A DNA stretch of 40,990 nt. Source: Nitrospiraceae bacterium. GTDB taxonomy: Bacteria; Nitrospirota; Thermodesulfovibrionia; UBA6902. The position numbers and the translations under genes were made by a program. Shown piece by piece: positions 25,478 to 33,276 of the stretch (its first letter is position 1; every line of letters starts with the position of its first letter). The stretch lies in NCBI GenBank assembly GCA_003599505.1, contig QZKO01000059.1, positions 1 to 40,990 on the forward strand, written 5' to 3'. Below the pieces are notes generated by a model, which did no database searches, was not told where the DNA came from, and saw nothing but the letters and a program-made list of their open reading frames with translations.

Positions 25478-25506
25478 CCCTCTCCCCGATCCATAAGGGG
25501 AGAGGG
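25478..25506. repeat. strong hairpin between the first two genes of the secretion cluster
   Basis: CCCTCTCCCC and GGGGAGAGGG form a perfect 10-bp stem around a 9-base loop. It lies 18 bases before the C39 start codon and 34 bases after the stop of the N-rich protein. There is no T-run, so it is more likely an mRNA-stabilising or partial-attenuation structure, or a dispersed repeat, than a full terminator. Confidence 0.6.
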
Positions 25507-25539
25507 AAACCAGGGGGAAGCGCCTCTCCACTGCTTTAC

Positions 25540-25941
25540 TCAGGGATGAAAGTCGACGTGAGTGCTGAAGTTGTTCAGGTTGCCGAAGTTGTTAAAGGAG
25601 CCTGTGGTGGTGTTGACGAATATTACGCCGATGTTATCGTGCACGTCAGTGTCGATATGCTCGGACCTGACTTCGATCCGTTCAGCGCTGGTTTCTATTG
25701 TCTGATGCAGCTCCGCGTCCGAAACCAGGACCGCTTCGGAGTCTATATCGACGTCGTTAATGACAAAACCATCGCCTCCGACCGCCCCGGCCGCTCCGAC
25801 GCCTCTGACAGTCGCCCTCGTAGAATTGTCACTGTTGTCGTTATTGGTATTCAGGGAGATATCATTGGCCGAAATTGCAAACGGCACATTCAGCGCCAGC
25901 AGCAAGGACAGCGCAATTATGCAAATTACAAGCGTTTTCAT
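25540..25941 (-). CDS. small secreted N/D-rich protein, possible fibre-type component
   Basis: A 133-residue protein of unknown family with a clean signal peptide (I-C-I-I-A-L-S-L-L-L-A-L-N-V-P-F-A-I-S-A). The mature chain starts N-D-I-S-L-N-T-N-N-D-N-S-D-N-S, continues through a G/A-rich segment (G-V-G-A-A-G-A-V-G-G-D-G-F) and ends with S-F-N-N-F-G-N-L-N-N-F-S. Low complexity and N-F repeats resemble amyloid-prone or matrix proteins. A strong AAAGGAGG site and a near-consensus promoter (26028-26056) suggest high expression. It is the first gene of the cluster, in the place where FapB/FapC-type subunits sit in Fap operons; no homology to those is claimed. Confidence 0.65.
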   Translation of the reverse strand: MKTLVICIIALSLLLALNVPFAISANDISLNTNNDNSDNSTRATVRGVGAAGAVGGDGFVINDVDIDSEAVLVSDAELHQTIETSAERIEVRSEHIDTDVHDNIGVIFVNTTTGSFNNFGNLNNFSTHVDFHP

Positions 25942-26027
25942 TTTGTTGCCTCCTTTCCGTAACAGAGGTTTTACTCATCTTTCCTGTCTCTTCACGTCCT
26001 GTTTCCGTTCTTTCTACCTCTATTATT

Positions 26028-26056
26028 TAGATATCACCAATTGACCCCGCTGTCAA
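26028..26056 (-). promoter_or_regulatory. sigma-70 promoter of the secretion cluster
   Basis: On the minus strand TTGACA-N17-TATCTA, a perfect -35 box at optimal spacing, about 85 bases before the start of the N-rich protein gene. It lies back to back with the mgtC promoter. Confidence 0.65.
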
Positions 26057-26074
26057 GGGGAGAAAAACAGCCTT

Positions 26075-26103
26075 TTGACACCTTTTCACCGCTTCATTAT
26101 AAT
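26075..26103 (+). promoter_or_regulatory. perfect consensus sigma-70 promoter for the mgtC-like gene
   Basis: TTGACA-N17-TATAAT, a six-of-six match in both boxes at optimal spacing. The -10 box ends only 8 bases before ATG 26112, so the transcript should have no 5' leader. Confidence 0.8.
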
Positions 26104-26111
26104 GAATGCAT

Positions 26112-26786
26112 ATGATATCCGCTCCCGAAATTCTGCTCCGCCTGCTCCTCGGCGCCGTCATAGGAGGCATTGTAGGTTTTGAGAGGGAAATCCACGGAAG
26201 GGCGGCGGGGTTCAGGACCCAGTTGATAGTCTGTGTCGCCTCTGTCCTCATAATGATCGTTTCGGAGAACTACTATTTCCATATCCACAGCCTCGACCCC
26301 ACCCTCCGGATTGACCCGGCGAGGATTTCAGCGGGGGCGCTGATCGGCATCGGTTTTCTCGGCGCCGGGGTAATCGTCAAAAGCGGTTTCGCGATAAGAG
26401 GCCTGACAACCGCCGCGTCCATCTGGATAATATCCGCTATCGGCCTCGCAATCGGAGGGGGACTCTATCTTGAAGGCATATCAACTGCCGTAATCACTAT
26501 TATCGCGCTTATGGCCCTCCGGACCGTTGACAAGAAAATCAGGGTGCTGCGGTACAAAATCGTCAGCGTATCGACGCCCCTGAATGAAAACAGGGAAGAT
26601 ACGATTACAGCGGCGCTGACTGAACACGGGTTTCACATCCACTCGGTCAACTATGAAAAGAACAGCGCGAAAGGCGAGATCATATATAATTTTACTGTTT
26701 CCTCAAGAGAGAAAAACGCGACAAGAAAAATATTTCTTGAATTGAACTCGATGGGGTTTGTCAAAACCCTGAGAATCAGCGGGTAA
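26112..26786 (+). CDS. MgtC/SapB family membrane protein
   Basis: A 224-residue protein with four to five membrane helices and a cytoplasmic C-terminal ACT-like domain. Family blocks are L-L-G-A-V-I-G-G-I-V-G-F-E-R-E-I-H-G-R, A-G-F-R-T-Q-L-I-V, I-G-F-L-G-A-G-V-I and R-G-L-T-T-A-A-S-I-W. MgtC proteins limit F1Fo-ATPase activity in Salmonella and Mycobacterium; in other bacteria they are linked to Mg2+ stress or are of unclear role. ATG 26112 is chosen over 26106 because the -10 box at 26098-26103 leaves no room for a transcript starting before 26106. There is no Shine-Dalgarno sequence. No mgtA or PhoPQ gene is nearby. Confidence 0.88.
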   Translation: MISAPEILLRLLLGAVIGGIVGFEREIHGRAAGFRTQLIVCVASVLIMIVSENYYFHIHSLDPTLRIDPARISAGALIGIGFLGAGVIVKSGFAIRGLTTAASIWIISAIGLAIGGGLYLEGISTAVITIIALMALRTVDKKIRVLRYKIVSVSTPLNENREDTITAALTEHGFHIHSVNYEKNSAKGEIIYNFTVSSREKNATRKIFLELNSMGFVKTLRISG

Positions 26787-26821
26787 GCGGTTGTTCAGGC
26801 AGGCATACAGCCTGGAGATTT

Positions 26822-27733
26822 TCAGGCGGTTAAAAGTTTACTGAAAGGATATCTCCTCAAAAACCCGGTAAACTGCTCGACAGTGTGAGAGGGTTCTTTT
26901 GACTTCCGGTATACAAGTGAAAAATCCCTTACAAACTTTTCTTCTTTGAAGACCGCGGACTTCAGGCTTCCGTAACGGCATTCCTTCCTTGCGGCCCACT
27001 TTGACATGATCGAAACACCAAGCCCTTCCTCCACAGCGCTCTTGATGGATTCCGTGCTGCCCATAATGATGGATATCTTCAGGTTCTGCTGCATTATCCC
27101 GTGCTTCGTCAGATACTTTTCAATCGCCTCTCTCGTGCCGGACCCCTCTTCCCTGAATATTAACGGCTCTTTCGAAAGCTCCATGATGGATATGCTGGAT
27201 TTCTTGGCAAGGAGGTGGTAAGGCGACATGATAAGCACCATTTCGTCCGGGATCAGTTTCTCCATGAGGAGTTTCTGTTTGTTGACTTCCCCTTCCACAA
27301 GTCCCACGTCGACGCTCCCGGCGTTCAGGAAATCTATAACGGTTTTCGTGTTGCCCACGTGGAGATGGACACCGACCTTGGGGTATTTTTTTCTGAAATC
27401 CGATACTACATAAGGGAGGACATAGTTCCCGATTGTGGAGCTTGCCCCGACTGTTATAACACCTTTTACGAGGCCGGTGATCCCCCCTATTTCTTTTTCA
27501 GCGGCTTCATAGAGCGAATTGATGTCCTTCGCGTACCTGTACAGCAATTCCCCCGAGGGCGTTAAGGTAATAACACAGCCTGAACGGTTAAAGAGTTTGG
27601 TCCCGTACATTTCTTCGAGCGCCTGTATCTGGAGACTGACAGCCGGCTGGGTAAGGCGGATTATTTCTGAAGCCCTTGAGAAACTTTTAGTTTCAGCGAC
27701 AATACAGAACACCTTTAATTTGTGGTCATCCAT
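26822..27733 (-). CDS. LysR-family transcriptional regulator
   Basis: A 303-residue regulator. Residues 1-62 are the winged helix-turn-helix (H-K-L-K-V-F-C-I-V-A-E-T-K-S-F-S-R-A-S-E, T-Q-P-A-V-S-L-Q-I-Q-A-L-E). The effector-binding domain starts with G-V-I-T-V-G-A-S-S-T-I-G-N-Y-V-L-P, typical of the CysB/CbbR-like branch, and includes F-R-E-E-G-S-G-T-R-E and V-E-E-G-L-G-V-S-I. No divergent target gene faces it: upstream on the same strand is the entericidin-like gene, downstream a convergent mgtC. The effector and targets cannot be told from sequence. Confidence 0.93.
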   Translation of the reverse strand: MDDHKLKVFCIVAETKSFSRASEIIRLTQPAVSLQIQALEEMYGTKLFNRSGCVITLTPSGELLYRYAKDINSLYEAAEKEIGGITGLVKGVITVGASSTIGNYVLPYVVSDFRKKYPKVGVHLHVGNTKTVIDFLNAGSVDVGLVEGEVNKQKLLMEKLIPDEMVLIMSPYHLLAKKSSISIMELSKEPLIFREEGSGTREAIEKYLTKHGIMQQNLKISIIMGSTESIKSAVEEGLGVSIMSKWAARKECRYGSLKSAVFKEEKFVRDFSLVYRKSKEPSHTVEQFTGFLRRYPFSKLLTA

Positions 27734-27808
27734 GTTGGTGGATAATTTTAACTGTACCCGGCTGTAAAAGTCAATCGCTCTGTCCGGTATGTCAGAACGC
27801 TCAGACGC

Positions 27809-27943
27809 TTATTTATCAGCGGATTTCTCGATCTTCTCTCCGAGGCTTTTAATGTCTTTGCCCATTCCGTGAAAAGTATTGCAGGCCGTAAAAATCAATA
27901 GACATGAAGCTGTTAAAACGAGCAGCGCGGTCCTTATCATCAT
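27809..27943 (-). CDS. entericidin A/B-family small lipoprotein
   Basis: A 44-residue lipoprotein from ATG 27943, chosen because AAGGAT precedes it and a lipoprotein signal follows. The hydrophobic run ends in a lipobox (I-F-T-A-C) with Cys ~21, followed by N-T-F-H-G-M-G-K-D-I-K-S-L-G-E-K-I-E-K-S-A. This C-N-T-x-x-G-x-G-x-D-I pattern is the entericidin family, known from the E. coli ecnAB antidote/toxin lipoproteins. It is alone rather than paired. A longer in-frame start at 28030 is unlikely. It lies 75 bases before lysR on the same strand. Confidence 0.82.
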   Translation of the reverse strand: MMIRTALLVLTASCLLIFTACNTFHGMGKDIKSLGEKIEKSADK

Positions 27944-28144
27944 ATATTTATCCTTTCTTCCGGTTAATTCGAAGCGCGAAATTCGAAATTCGGGAACGTT
28001 GTTCGTCATAAATAAATTATACCTTACCATATATCCGCAATAGCAATAACGGTCCGCCTGTCAAGTTTTTCCTCCGTAAGCCGATAATATTTATCAGGAT
28101 AAACACTGAGGCATTCTCTATGCCCTCACTTGGCTGGAACACGC

Positions 28145-29311
28145 ATGGAAGAGAAAAGACTTAACGATATCTGGATAATTTCTGAAGGCAGGTTTATCAA
28201 TGCCGACCTGGGCGGCATCTGTGAAAAACCTGTTGCCGGCCCGGTTACGGAATACAGTATCTCGGAGTTTGCGGGATATCTTCTCAATCCGAAACAGATT
28301 TCAGTGGAAGAGCTGGTGATCGGCTGCCGTATCAGGCACAAAACATCCGCGTCGGCGATAACGGACCCTTTAAGGAAATTCTTCAGAAAAAGAAATACCT
28401 TGCCTGACGGCAAAACCCCTCACGTTGAAGAGATCATATCATCCTCCGGGACCGGCTCCCCGCCATTTCAGGATGAAGACCTGAACAGGCATTTCATAAA
28501 GATAAACGAACTGCTGAGGACATACGACCCCGCGCACAAGAAAATCGCCGGACTGAACAGGAAAGATATAGCTGACCTTTCCGCTGTCTGCGAGGATATA
28601 GGCGGCAACCGGTATCAGTTGAGCCTGCAGGGGAGCGTAGGCGATAAAATGAATTATGTAATGAATTCGATTTCAAAAAGGGTCAACGTCGTTTTCGGCA
28701 GAGCGTATCTTTCAAAAGGGCTGTTTGAAATGAGGGGCTTCCGCTTTTCATCATTCAACCCGCGCATAAATTACAGGCTGATAAAATTCGCGCAGGACGG
28801 CCGGACCAGATACTGCGTTCTCAACGCCGATCATAAACTCCAATACTGGGTCAACGACCATGAGCTGATAAGTTATATCCGGATGCTCGAACAATCCATA
28901 AAGACCGACCCGCAGCTCAGGGAAGTCCTTTCGCTCTGCGTGAAAGGGGAGGCAAAGCCGCTGAAACTGTTTTTTTCAACAAACCTTGACCAGAAATACA
29001 ACGAAAAATACCTGCCTGCGACATACCGCAAGGTATTTGATATGTTTGAAACCACGATGGTTGAAAAAGCGGCGGTCGCGGACATGCTTAACAAACACCA
29101 GAGCATAGTATCTTTCAACTACGTCCCGACCCGCGAGGCCGGGAGGCAGAAGTTGTGCATCAATATTTCCGTTCTCCATGATATAAAGGCGCTCGAACCG
29201 ATACGGAACAGGATGCCGCAATTATATTCTGAAATAGATAAAAAGGCGCCTGCATCCGATATCGGCAGGCTGTACCTGCTGGATTCCATGAGGGGTTTTC
29301 AATATGTATAA
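28145..29311 (+). CDS. uncharacterised protein coupled to LonB
   Basis: About 388 residues from ATG 28145 (a TTG at 28130 is an alternative); neither start has a strong ribosome site. No family was recognised. The chain looks soluble: no signal peptide or membrane helix. Visible traits are a charged N-terminal part with I-I-S-E-G-R-F-I-N-A-D, a basic patch K-F-F-R-K-R-N near residue 80, a central beta-rich segment (N-V-V-F-G-R-A-Y-L-S-K-G-L-F-E-M-R-G-F-R-F), and a C-terminal I-N-I-S-V-L-H-D-I-K-A-L. The last 8 bases overlap the LonB gene in another frame, so the two are probably translationally coupled. A role as adaptor, regulator or substrate of the protease is inferred from this alone. Confidence 0.7.
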   Translation: MEEKRLNDIWIISEGRFINADLGGICEKPVAGPVTEYSISEFAGYLLNPKQISVEELVIGCRIRHKTSASAITDPLRKFFRKRNTLPDGKTPHVEEIISSSGTGSPPFQDEDLNRHFIKINELLRTYDPAHKKIAGLNRKDIADLSAVCEDIGGNRYQLSLQGSVGDKMNYVMNSISKRVNVVFGRAYLSKGLFEMRGFRFSSFNPRINYRLIKFAQDGRTRYCVLNADHKLQYWVNDHELISYIRMLEQSIKTDPQLREVLSLCVKGEAKPLKLFFSTNLDQKYNEKYLPATYRKVFDMFETTMVEKAAVADMLNKHQSIVSFNYVPTREAGRQKLCINISVLHDIKALEPIRNRMPQLYSEIDKKAPASDIGRLYLLDSMRGFQYV

Positions 29312-31568
29312 CATTTACAGGGACGAAGATTATAAATGGATCCGGGAGCTTATGCTCTACCCGCGGGAGCTTGAAAAGAACCTCGCTTATTTCGAAAACA
29401 CCTCCAGGATTACAGTGCCCGCGGACCCGATAGAACGGGTCATTTTCCAGGACAAGGCCAAAAAGGCGATCAGAAAAGTCGCCCAGAACAGGGGACACCT
29501 TCTTCTCGCGGGCAAACCGGGGACAGGGAAATCCCTGCTGGCGGACATGTTTAATCACGTTGTCGACAAATCATTGGGGGACTATATCAGGCCGAAGGAA
29601 TCCATAGTCGCGTATCCGGGGAAAGACCAGAATCATGTGCGTATCGCGTACGCCGACCCCGCGATAATAGAAGAGTATATCAGAATGGTCCACAGGGGAA
29701 TCGAAAACGCAAAAGACGGCATCGAAGAGTTCTCCCTCGAAAAACAGATCAGCTCGGTCAGGAAGGTAAGGACGGCGCTTTTACTGATTACCGGCCTGAG
29801 CATCGCAGCGGGGATTTTTTTCACCCCGGCTTTTTTTGTCACCGGCATATCGGGCATCGGGGCCGTCTTCATGTTCATGCAGGAAAACAACCATAAGGTG
29901 CAGGAAAAAATACAGAGGGAGGCGCAAAACGCCAGGTCGGCAAATGTCAAACACCTCATGGACCTGGTCCCGGAGATACTTTACGACCCCAGAAAGGACT
30001 CTAACCTTATGATACGGGTTTCGGAGCCGGCTTCAAGCAACATGAAGGGGGGGTTCAGACACGATCCGTATCAGTCCGGCAACCTCCAAACCCCCATACA
30101 CCAAAGGGCTTATCTCGGCGCCCACGCAAAGGCGCCCATCATTTATATTGATGAGCTGAAGACCCTTATAAAAGAAGGCTACATGTCGAGCCTGCTTGAG
30201 ATCATGCAGAACAAGAAATACATCCTCGAAGGCGGCAGGAACACCGGAAGCGGCGCCGCTGACAGGTCGGAGAATTATCTGAAAGCCGACAACATAATCA
30301 TAGCATGCTGCAATCATGACACGTTGCAGTATCTCCGGGAAGAAGGCGACGGGGCTTTCCTGAGCAGGATCGAGGACAAAGGCGAAATCATCCATATGGA
30401 GAGCTCGGTGCCCGAGACAAAGGACCATATAGCCCAGGTAGCCCAATATATCAAACAGGAAATAGAGGAGCTCGGCAGGGAATTTGAAAATACCTGGGGG
30501 AAGATAGCTGAAAAGGAAGGCCAGGCGGGCGTCAGGAGGAGATGCGAGCAGCTCTACGGCAAAAGACTCCCTGCTGACTATAAGCTGAGGGCCCGGGAAT
30601 TTTCAAGGAACGCCGTTGCCGAGATAGTTAAAGAGCTCAGGTGCAGGGCCTCAGACCGGAAATTAAGCTGCATCCTGAGACCCATAAACGGCATAATTAA
30701 AACCGCGGAGCTTGAGGCCATAGCAGAGAACGCCGAATTTGTAGAGCCCCGGCACATTACAACCGCGCTCAGGGAACATACAAGCATTGAAGGCGCCATT
30801 TCCAGGGAAATGCTTGAGCATAAAAAAGACCTCAAGAAATATATCGCGTCGATGACGGATTCAATCGGATATGTGGTAGGCCTCGCCGTAATCCGTTCAA
30901 GCTCAAGCGGACAGATGTTCGGCCAGCCCCTTCCGATCCACTGCCAGATCACCGCGGGCGGTTCAGACGTCATTACCTCCCCTGGAAAACTCGGGGAAAT
31001 CGCCAGGGCCGCGGCCGAGAACGTAAGGGCCTCAATAAAGAAACTCCTGCACAGGGTCGGGGCGCCCTACGCCGGATATGAAATGCATATTGAATACATA
31101 CAGGCGCATGACGGTGTCGAAGGAGACAGCGCCTCGGTTGCCATGAACATAGGCCTGGTTTCGGATTACATCCGGCAGCCCGTGAGCCAGAAATATGGAA
31201 TAACCGGATCATTGACCGGGGAGATCATCCTGCCGGTCGGCGGAGTCACTGAAAAAGTCAGGTCGATTATGGACATAGACCTTACCATGGAGGGGGCGTG
31301 CGTCCCGTGGCAAAACAAACACGACATAGAGCCCCTTCTTGTAAATACGGATTTTGAATATATCCAGAAAGAAGAAGTCCCGGGCCTGAGGATTTACAGG
31401 ACAGAAGGAAAGCGCGATCCCTTCGATGTCTATTTCTGCAAGACAAAATACAACGCGTACAGGATATTAATGGACATCAGCAAGGAAGAAGTGGAAGACA
31501 GGATAACGGAGAGAAGCAGACAGGACCTTGAATTCATGCAGAATATAATAAAAGGCAAATACTGTTAA
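29304..31568 (+). CDS. lonB: membrane-anchored archaeal-type Lon protease (LonB)
   Basis: A 754-residue ATP-dependent protease. The AAA domain has Walker A A-G-K-P-G-T-G-K-S (69-77), Walker B A-P-I-I-Y-I-D-E-L (277-285) and sensor/finger region F-L-S-R-I-E-D-K-G. Between Walker A and B is an insertion with two hydrophobic helices (about 157-192) that anchor LonB-type enzymes in the membrane. The C-terminal Lon peptidase domain has Ser609 in V-E-G-D-S-A-S-V and Lys651 in P-V-G-G-V-T-E-K-V, the expected Ser-Lys dyad. The N-terminal Lon substrate domain of LonA is absent. LonB is the archaeal type but occurs in several bacterial lineages. It overlaps the unknown upstream gene by 8 bases. Length is somewhat above the usual 620-700, with an extended C-terminal tail. 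Confidence 0.9.
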   Translation: MYNIYRDEDYKWIRELMLYPRELEKNLAYFENTSRITVPADPIERVIFQDKAKKAIRKVAQNRGHLLLAGKPGTGKSLLADMFNHVVDKSLGDYIRPKESIVAYPGKDQNHVRIAYADPAIIEEYIRMVHRGIENAKDGIEEFSLEKQISSVRKVRTALLLITGLSIAAGIFFTPAFFVTGISGIGAVFMFMQENNHKVQEKIQREAQNARSANVKHLMDLVPEILYDPRKDSNLMIRVSEPASSNMKGGFRHDPYQSGNLQTPIHQRAYLGAHAKAPIIYIDELKTLIKEGYMSSLLEIMQNKKYILEGGRNTGSGAADRSENYLKADNIIIACCNHDTLQYLREEGDGAFLSRIEDKGEIIHMESSVPETKDHIAQVAQYIKQEIEELGREFENTWGKIAEKEGQAGVRRRCEQLYGKRLPADYKLRAREFSRNAVAEIVKELRCRASDRKLSCILRPINGIIKTAELEAIAENAEFVEPRHITTALREHTSIEGAISREMLEHKKDLKKYIASMTDSIGYVVGLAVIRSSSSGQMFGQPLPIHCQITAGGSDVITSPGKLGEIARAAAENVRASIKKLLHRVGAPYAGYEMHIEYIQAHDGVEGDSASVAMNIGLVSDYIRQPVSQKYGITGSLTGEIILPVGGVTEKVRSIMDIDLTMEGACVPWQNKHDIEPLLVNTDFEYIQKEEVPGLRIYRTEGKRDPFDVYFCKTKYNAYRILMDISKEEVEDRITERSRQDLEFMQNIIKGKYC

Positions 31569-31580
31569 AATTCGCGGCAA

Positions 31581-32198
31581 TTACTTCCTGTACACATGCT
31601 TGTAGATAAAAAATATCACTCCTAATAGAAGCAGGCCGGCGACTGCATGACTGAACGGTTTGGTATACTGGCGCACAAGTTCCCAATTCTCTCCGAGTTT
31701 ATAGCCGAGATATGTCAAAAAAGTATTCCAGAGGAATCCCCCCAGAAAGGTAAAAATGGTAAACCTCATGACGTTCATCTCGGCGATGCCGGCAGGTATT
31801 GAAATAAGATGTCTGACAACGGGAATAAACCTGCTTATAAAAATTGTCTTCTCACCGTGATGGTTGAACCATTTATGTGTCCACTCAAGATCTTTTTGAT
31901 TAATTAACAAATACCTTCCGTATTTTTCCAGAAAAGGCTCGCCCCCGTATTCACCTATATAATAAGAAAACAAAGAACCGAAAATAGTTCCCAGCGCCGA
32001 TATGAAAGCAACAAACCAGAAGTTGAATTTGCCTGTATACGCAAGATAACCGGCAAAGGGCATAACCAATTCACTTGGCAGCGGTACCATTGTTGACTCG
32101 GCTGCCATCAGGATGAATACTCCGAAATAACCTGAACCTGAAATAAGTTGGCTGGTGAATTTTGCTGTTTCATGAACAAACTTTTCTATAAATTCCAT
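31581..32198 (-). CDS. DedA/SNARE-associated (VTT-domain) membrane protein
   Basis: A 205-residue membrane protein of the DedA family, implicated in lipid-carrier recycling and membrane homeostasis. Blocks are M-A-A-E-S-T-M-V-P-L-P-S-E-L-V (with conserved Glu), G-T-I-F-G-S-L-F-S-Y-Y-I-G, and F-I-S-R-F-I-P-V-V-R-H-L-I-S-I-P-A-G with the essential Arg residues. About four to five membrane segments are seen. GAGAGGTG precedes the ATG. Its 5' region is unusual: an intrinsic terminator lies 74-100 bases upstream, in the same direction. The 3' end faces the lonB gene with a 12-base gap. Confidence 0.92.
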   Translation of the reverse strand: MEFIEKFVHETAKFTSQLISGSGYFGVFILMAAESTMVPLPSELVMPFAGYLAYTGKFNFWFVAFISALGTIFGSLFSYYIGEYGGEPFLEKYGRYLLINQKDLEWTHKWFNHHGEKTIFISRFIPVVRHLISIPAGIAEMNVMRFTIFTFLGGFLWNTFLTYLGYKLGENWELVRQYTKPFSHAVAGLLLLGVIFFIYKHVYRK

Positions 32199-32583
32199 TT
32201 GTGCACCTCTCGGTTATATATATCTATTCCTCGGGGTATGGCTCAAAAGCATCTTGAAACCTGCTGGATATAAAAAAAAGGCGGGGTTTAGCCACGCCCT
32301 TTTTGTCAAGCTAAATGCCCAACTACGAATGGGGGTTCAACCGCCGCCGCTGCAATCAAAATTTCTTTTTTTATTAAAAAGTTAGCAAACAAGTATAAAG
32401 TATTTCTTTACTAAAGCCCTTCCTGGTTTTAAAGATTAAAACGAGTAATTGTTTATACTATAACAGTTCGAGTGCCAATCTGTCCAGTCAGAAATTTTCA
32501 TCGCTCTTCCTTGACAAAGCCGGACCTTACAAATTATATTTCAGGATATATTTTGACTGTAATTCCTCATTCATAATTTTAAA
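32199..32583. other. 385-base divergent intergenic region / dedA leader
   Basis: This AT-rich gap separates dedA (minus) from the M50 gene (plus). It holds a terminator reading toward dedA, candidate minus-strand promoters (TATAAT at 32533-32538; TGGACA-N18-TATAGT at 32456-32485), and a 21-codon minus-strand frame at 32436-32501 with a GGAAGAG site. A short plus-strand frame at 32315-32377 has no ribosome site. No known riboswitch class was recognised. Confidence 0.5.
32272..32298 (-). terminator. intrinsic terminator inside the dedA leader
   Basis: On the minus strand GGCG-T-GG-CTAAA-C-CC-CGCC folds into a stem of six G-C pairs with a small bulge, then eight T residues. It precedes the dedA start by 74 bases, with no gene upstream to terminate. 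On the plus strand the same stem is followed by five T residues, so it may work both ways. TTTAGC at 32308-32313 (minus-strand reading) can pair with GCTAAA of the terminator loop, a possible antiterminator. Confidence 0.65.
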
Positions 32584-33252
32584 ATGGATATTCCGGACAT
32601 ACTCAGACAAGTAGCCATATCAGCGCTTCCTATACTTATAGCTATTACATTTCATGAAGTTTCTCATGGATTTGTCGCTAACAGACTCGGCGACCCTACA
32701 GCAAAATTCATGGGAAGGCTGACGCTTAATCCCATTGCGCATATTGACCCGGTCGGCACCATTCTCCTGCCTGTCATGATGCTTGTTTTTACAAACGGAC
32801 AATTTGTTTTCGGATACGCAAAACCTGTACCGATTAATCCCGCGAATTTCAGAAACCCCAGAAGAGATATGGCAATTTCAGCGGCAGCGGGGCCTGTTAC
32901 CAATATCTGTCTTGCGGTAATCAGTCTTTTAATTTACAAGTTCATATTAATACCGGCGTCCGTGTTGCTGCCGGGGAATGTATCAAGGGCAATCCTTACC
33001 CCCATGACGCTGATGCTGACCTCAAGCATAATATTCAACGTTATCCTGGCCGCGTTCAATCTGATACCTATTCCACCTCTTGACGGCGGGAGGGTGCTCG
33101 TAGGCCTTCTGCCGCATAAACACGCTGTCTCTTACAGCAGGATTGAGCCGTTTGGATTTATAATAGTGCTCATTCTTATCATGACAGGCCTTGCAAAACT
33201 TTTTGTTTTGCCGCTTGTAAATTTTTTTATGGCAATGCTGAGGTTGTTTTAA
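32584..33252 (+). CDS. M50-family intramembrane zinc metalloprotease
   Basis: A 222-residue site-2-protease-like membrane enzyme of the short YwhC/ type without PDZ domain. The zinc motif H-E-V-S-H is at 24-28 in the first membrane segment, after A-I-T-F. The third ligand is Asp167 in I-P-P-L-D-G-G-R-V-L. G-R-L-T-L-N-P-I-A-H-I-D-P-V-G-T-I is typical of this subgroup. About five to six membrane segments. The substrate is unknown. No Shine-Dalgarno sequence precedes ATG 32584. It is followed at 24 bases by trpS, a pairing seen in many genomes. Confidence 0.92.
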   Translation: MDIPDILRQVAISALPILIAITFHEVSHGFVANRLGDPTAKFMGRLTLNPIAHIDPVGTILLPVMMLVFTNGQFVFGYAKPVPINPANFRNPRRDMAISAAAGPVTNICLAVISLLIYKFILIPASVLLPGNVSRAILTPMTLMLTSSIIFNVILAAFNLIPIPPLDGGRVLVGLLPHKHAVSYSRIEPFGFIIVLILIMTGLAKLFVLPLVNFFMAMLRLF

Positions 33253-33276
33253 ATTCATTAAAAAGGAGTTGACCAA

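Noticed and set aside
32315-32377. 21-codon plus-strand peptide with R-R-R-C, considered as a RiPP precursor
   Set aside because: No ribosome site, no adjacent maturation enzyme, and the DNA is better explained as part of the dedA leader.
32460-32490. GTTCGAG string considered as a tRNA T-loop
   Set aside because: Flanking bases do not pair as a T-stem and no acceptor or anticodon arm fits.
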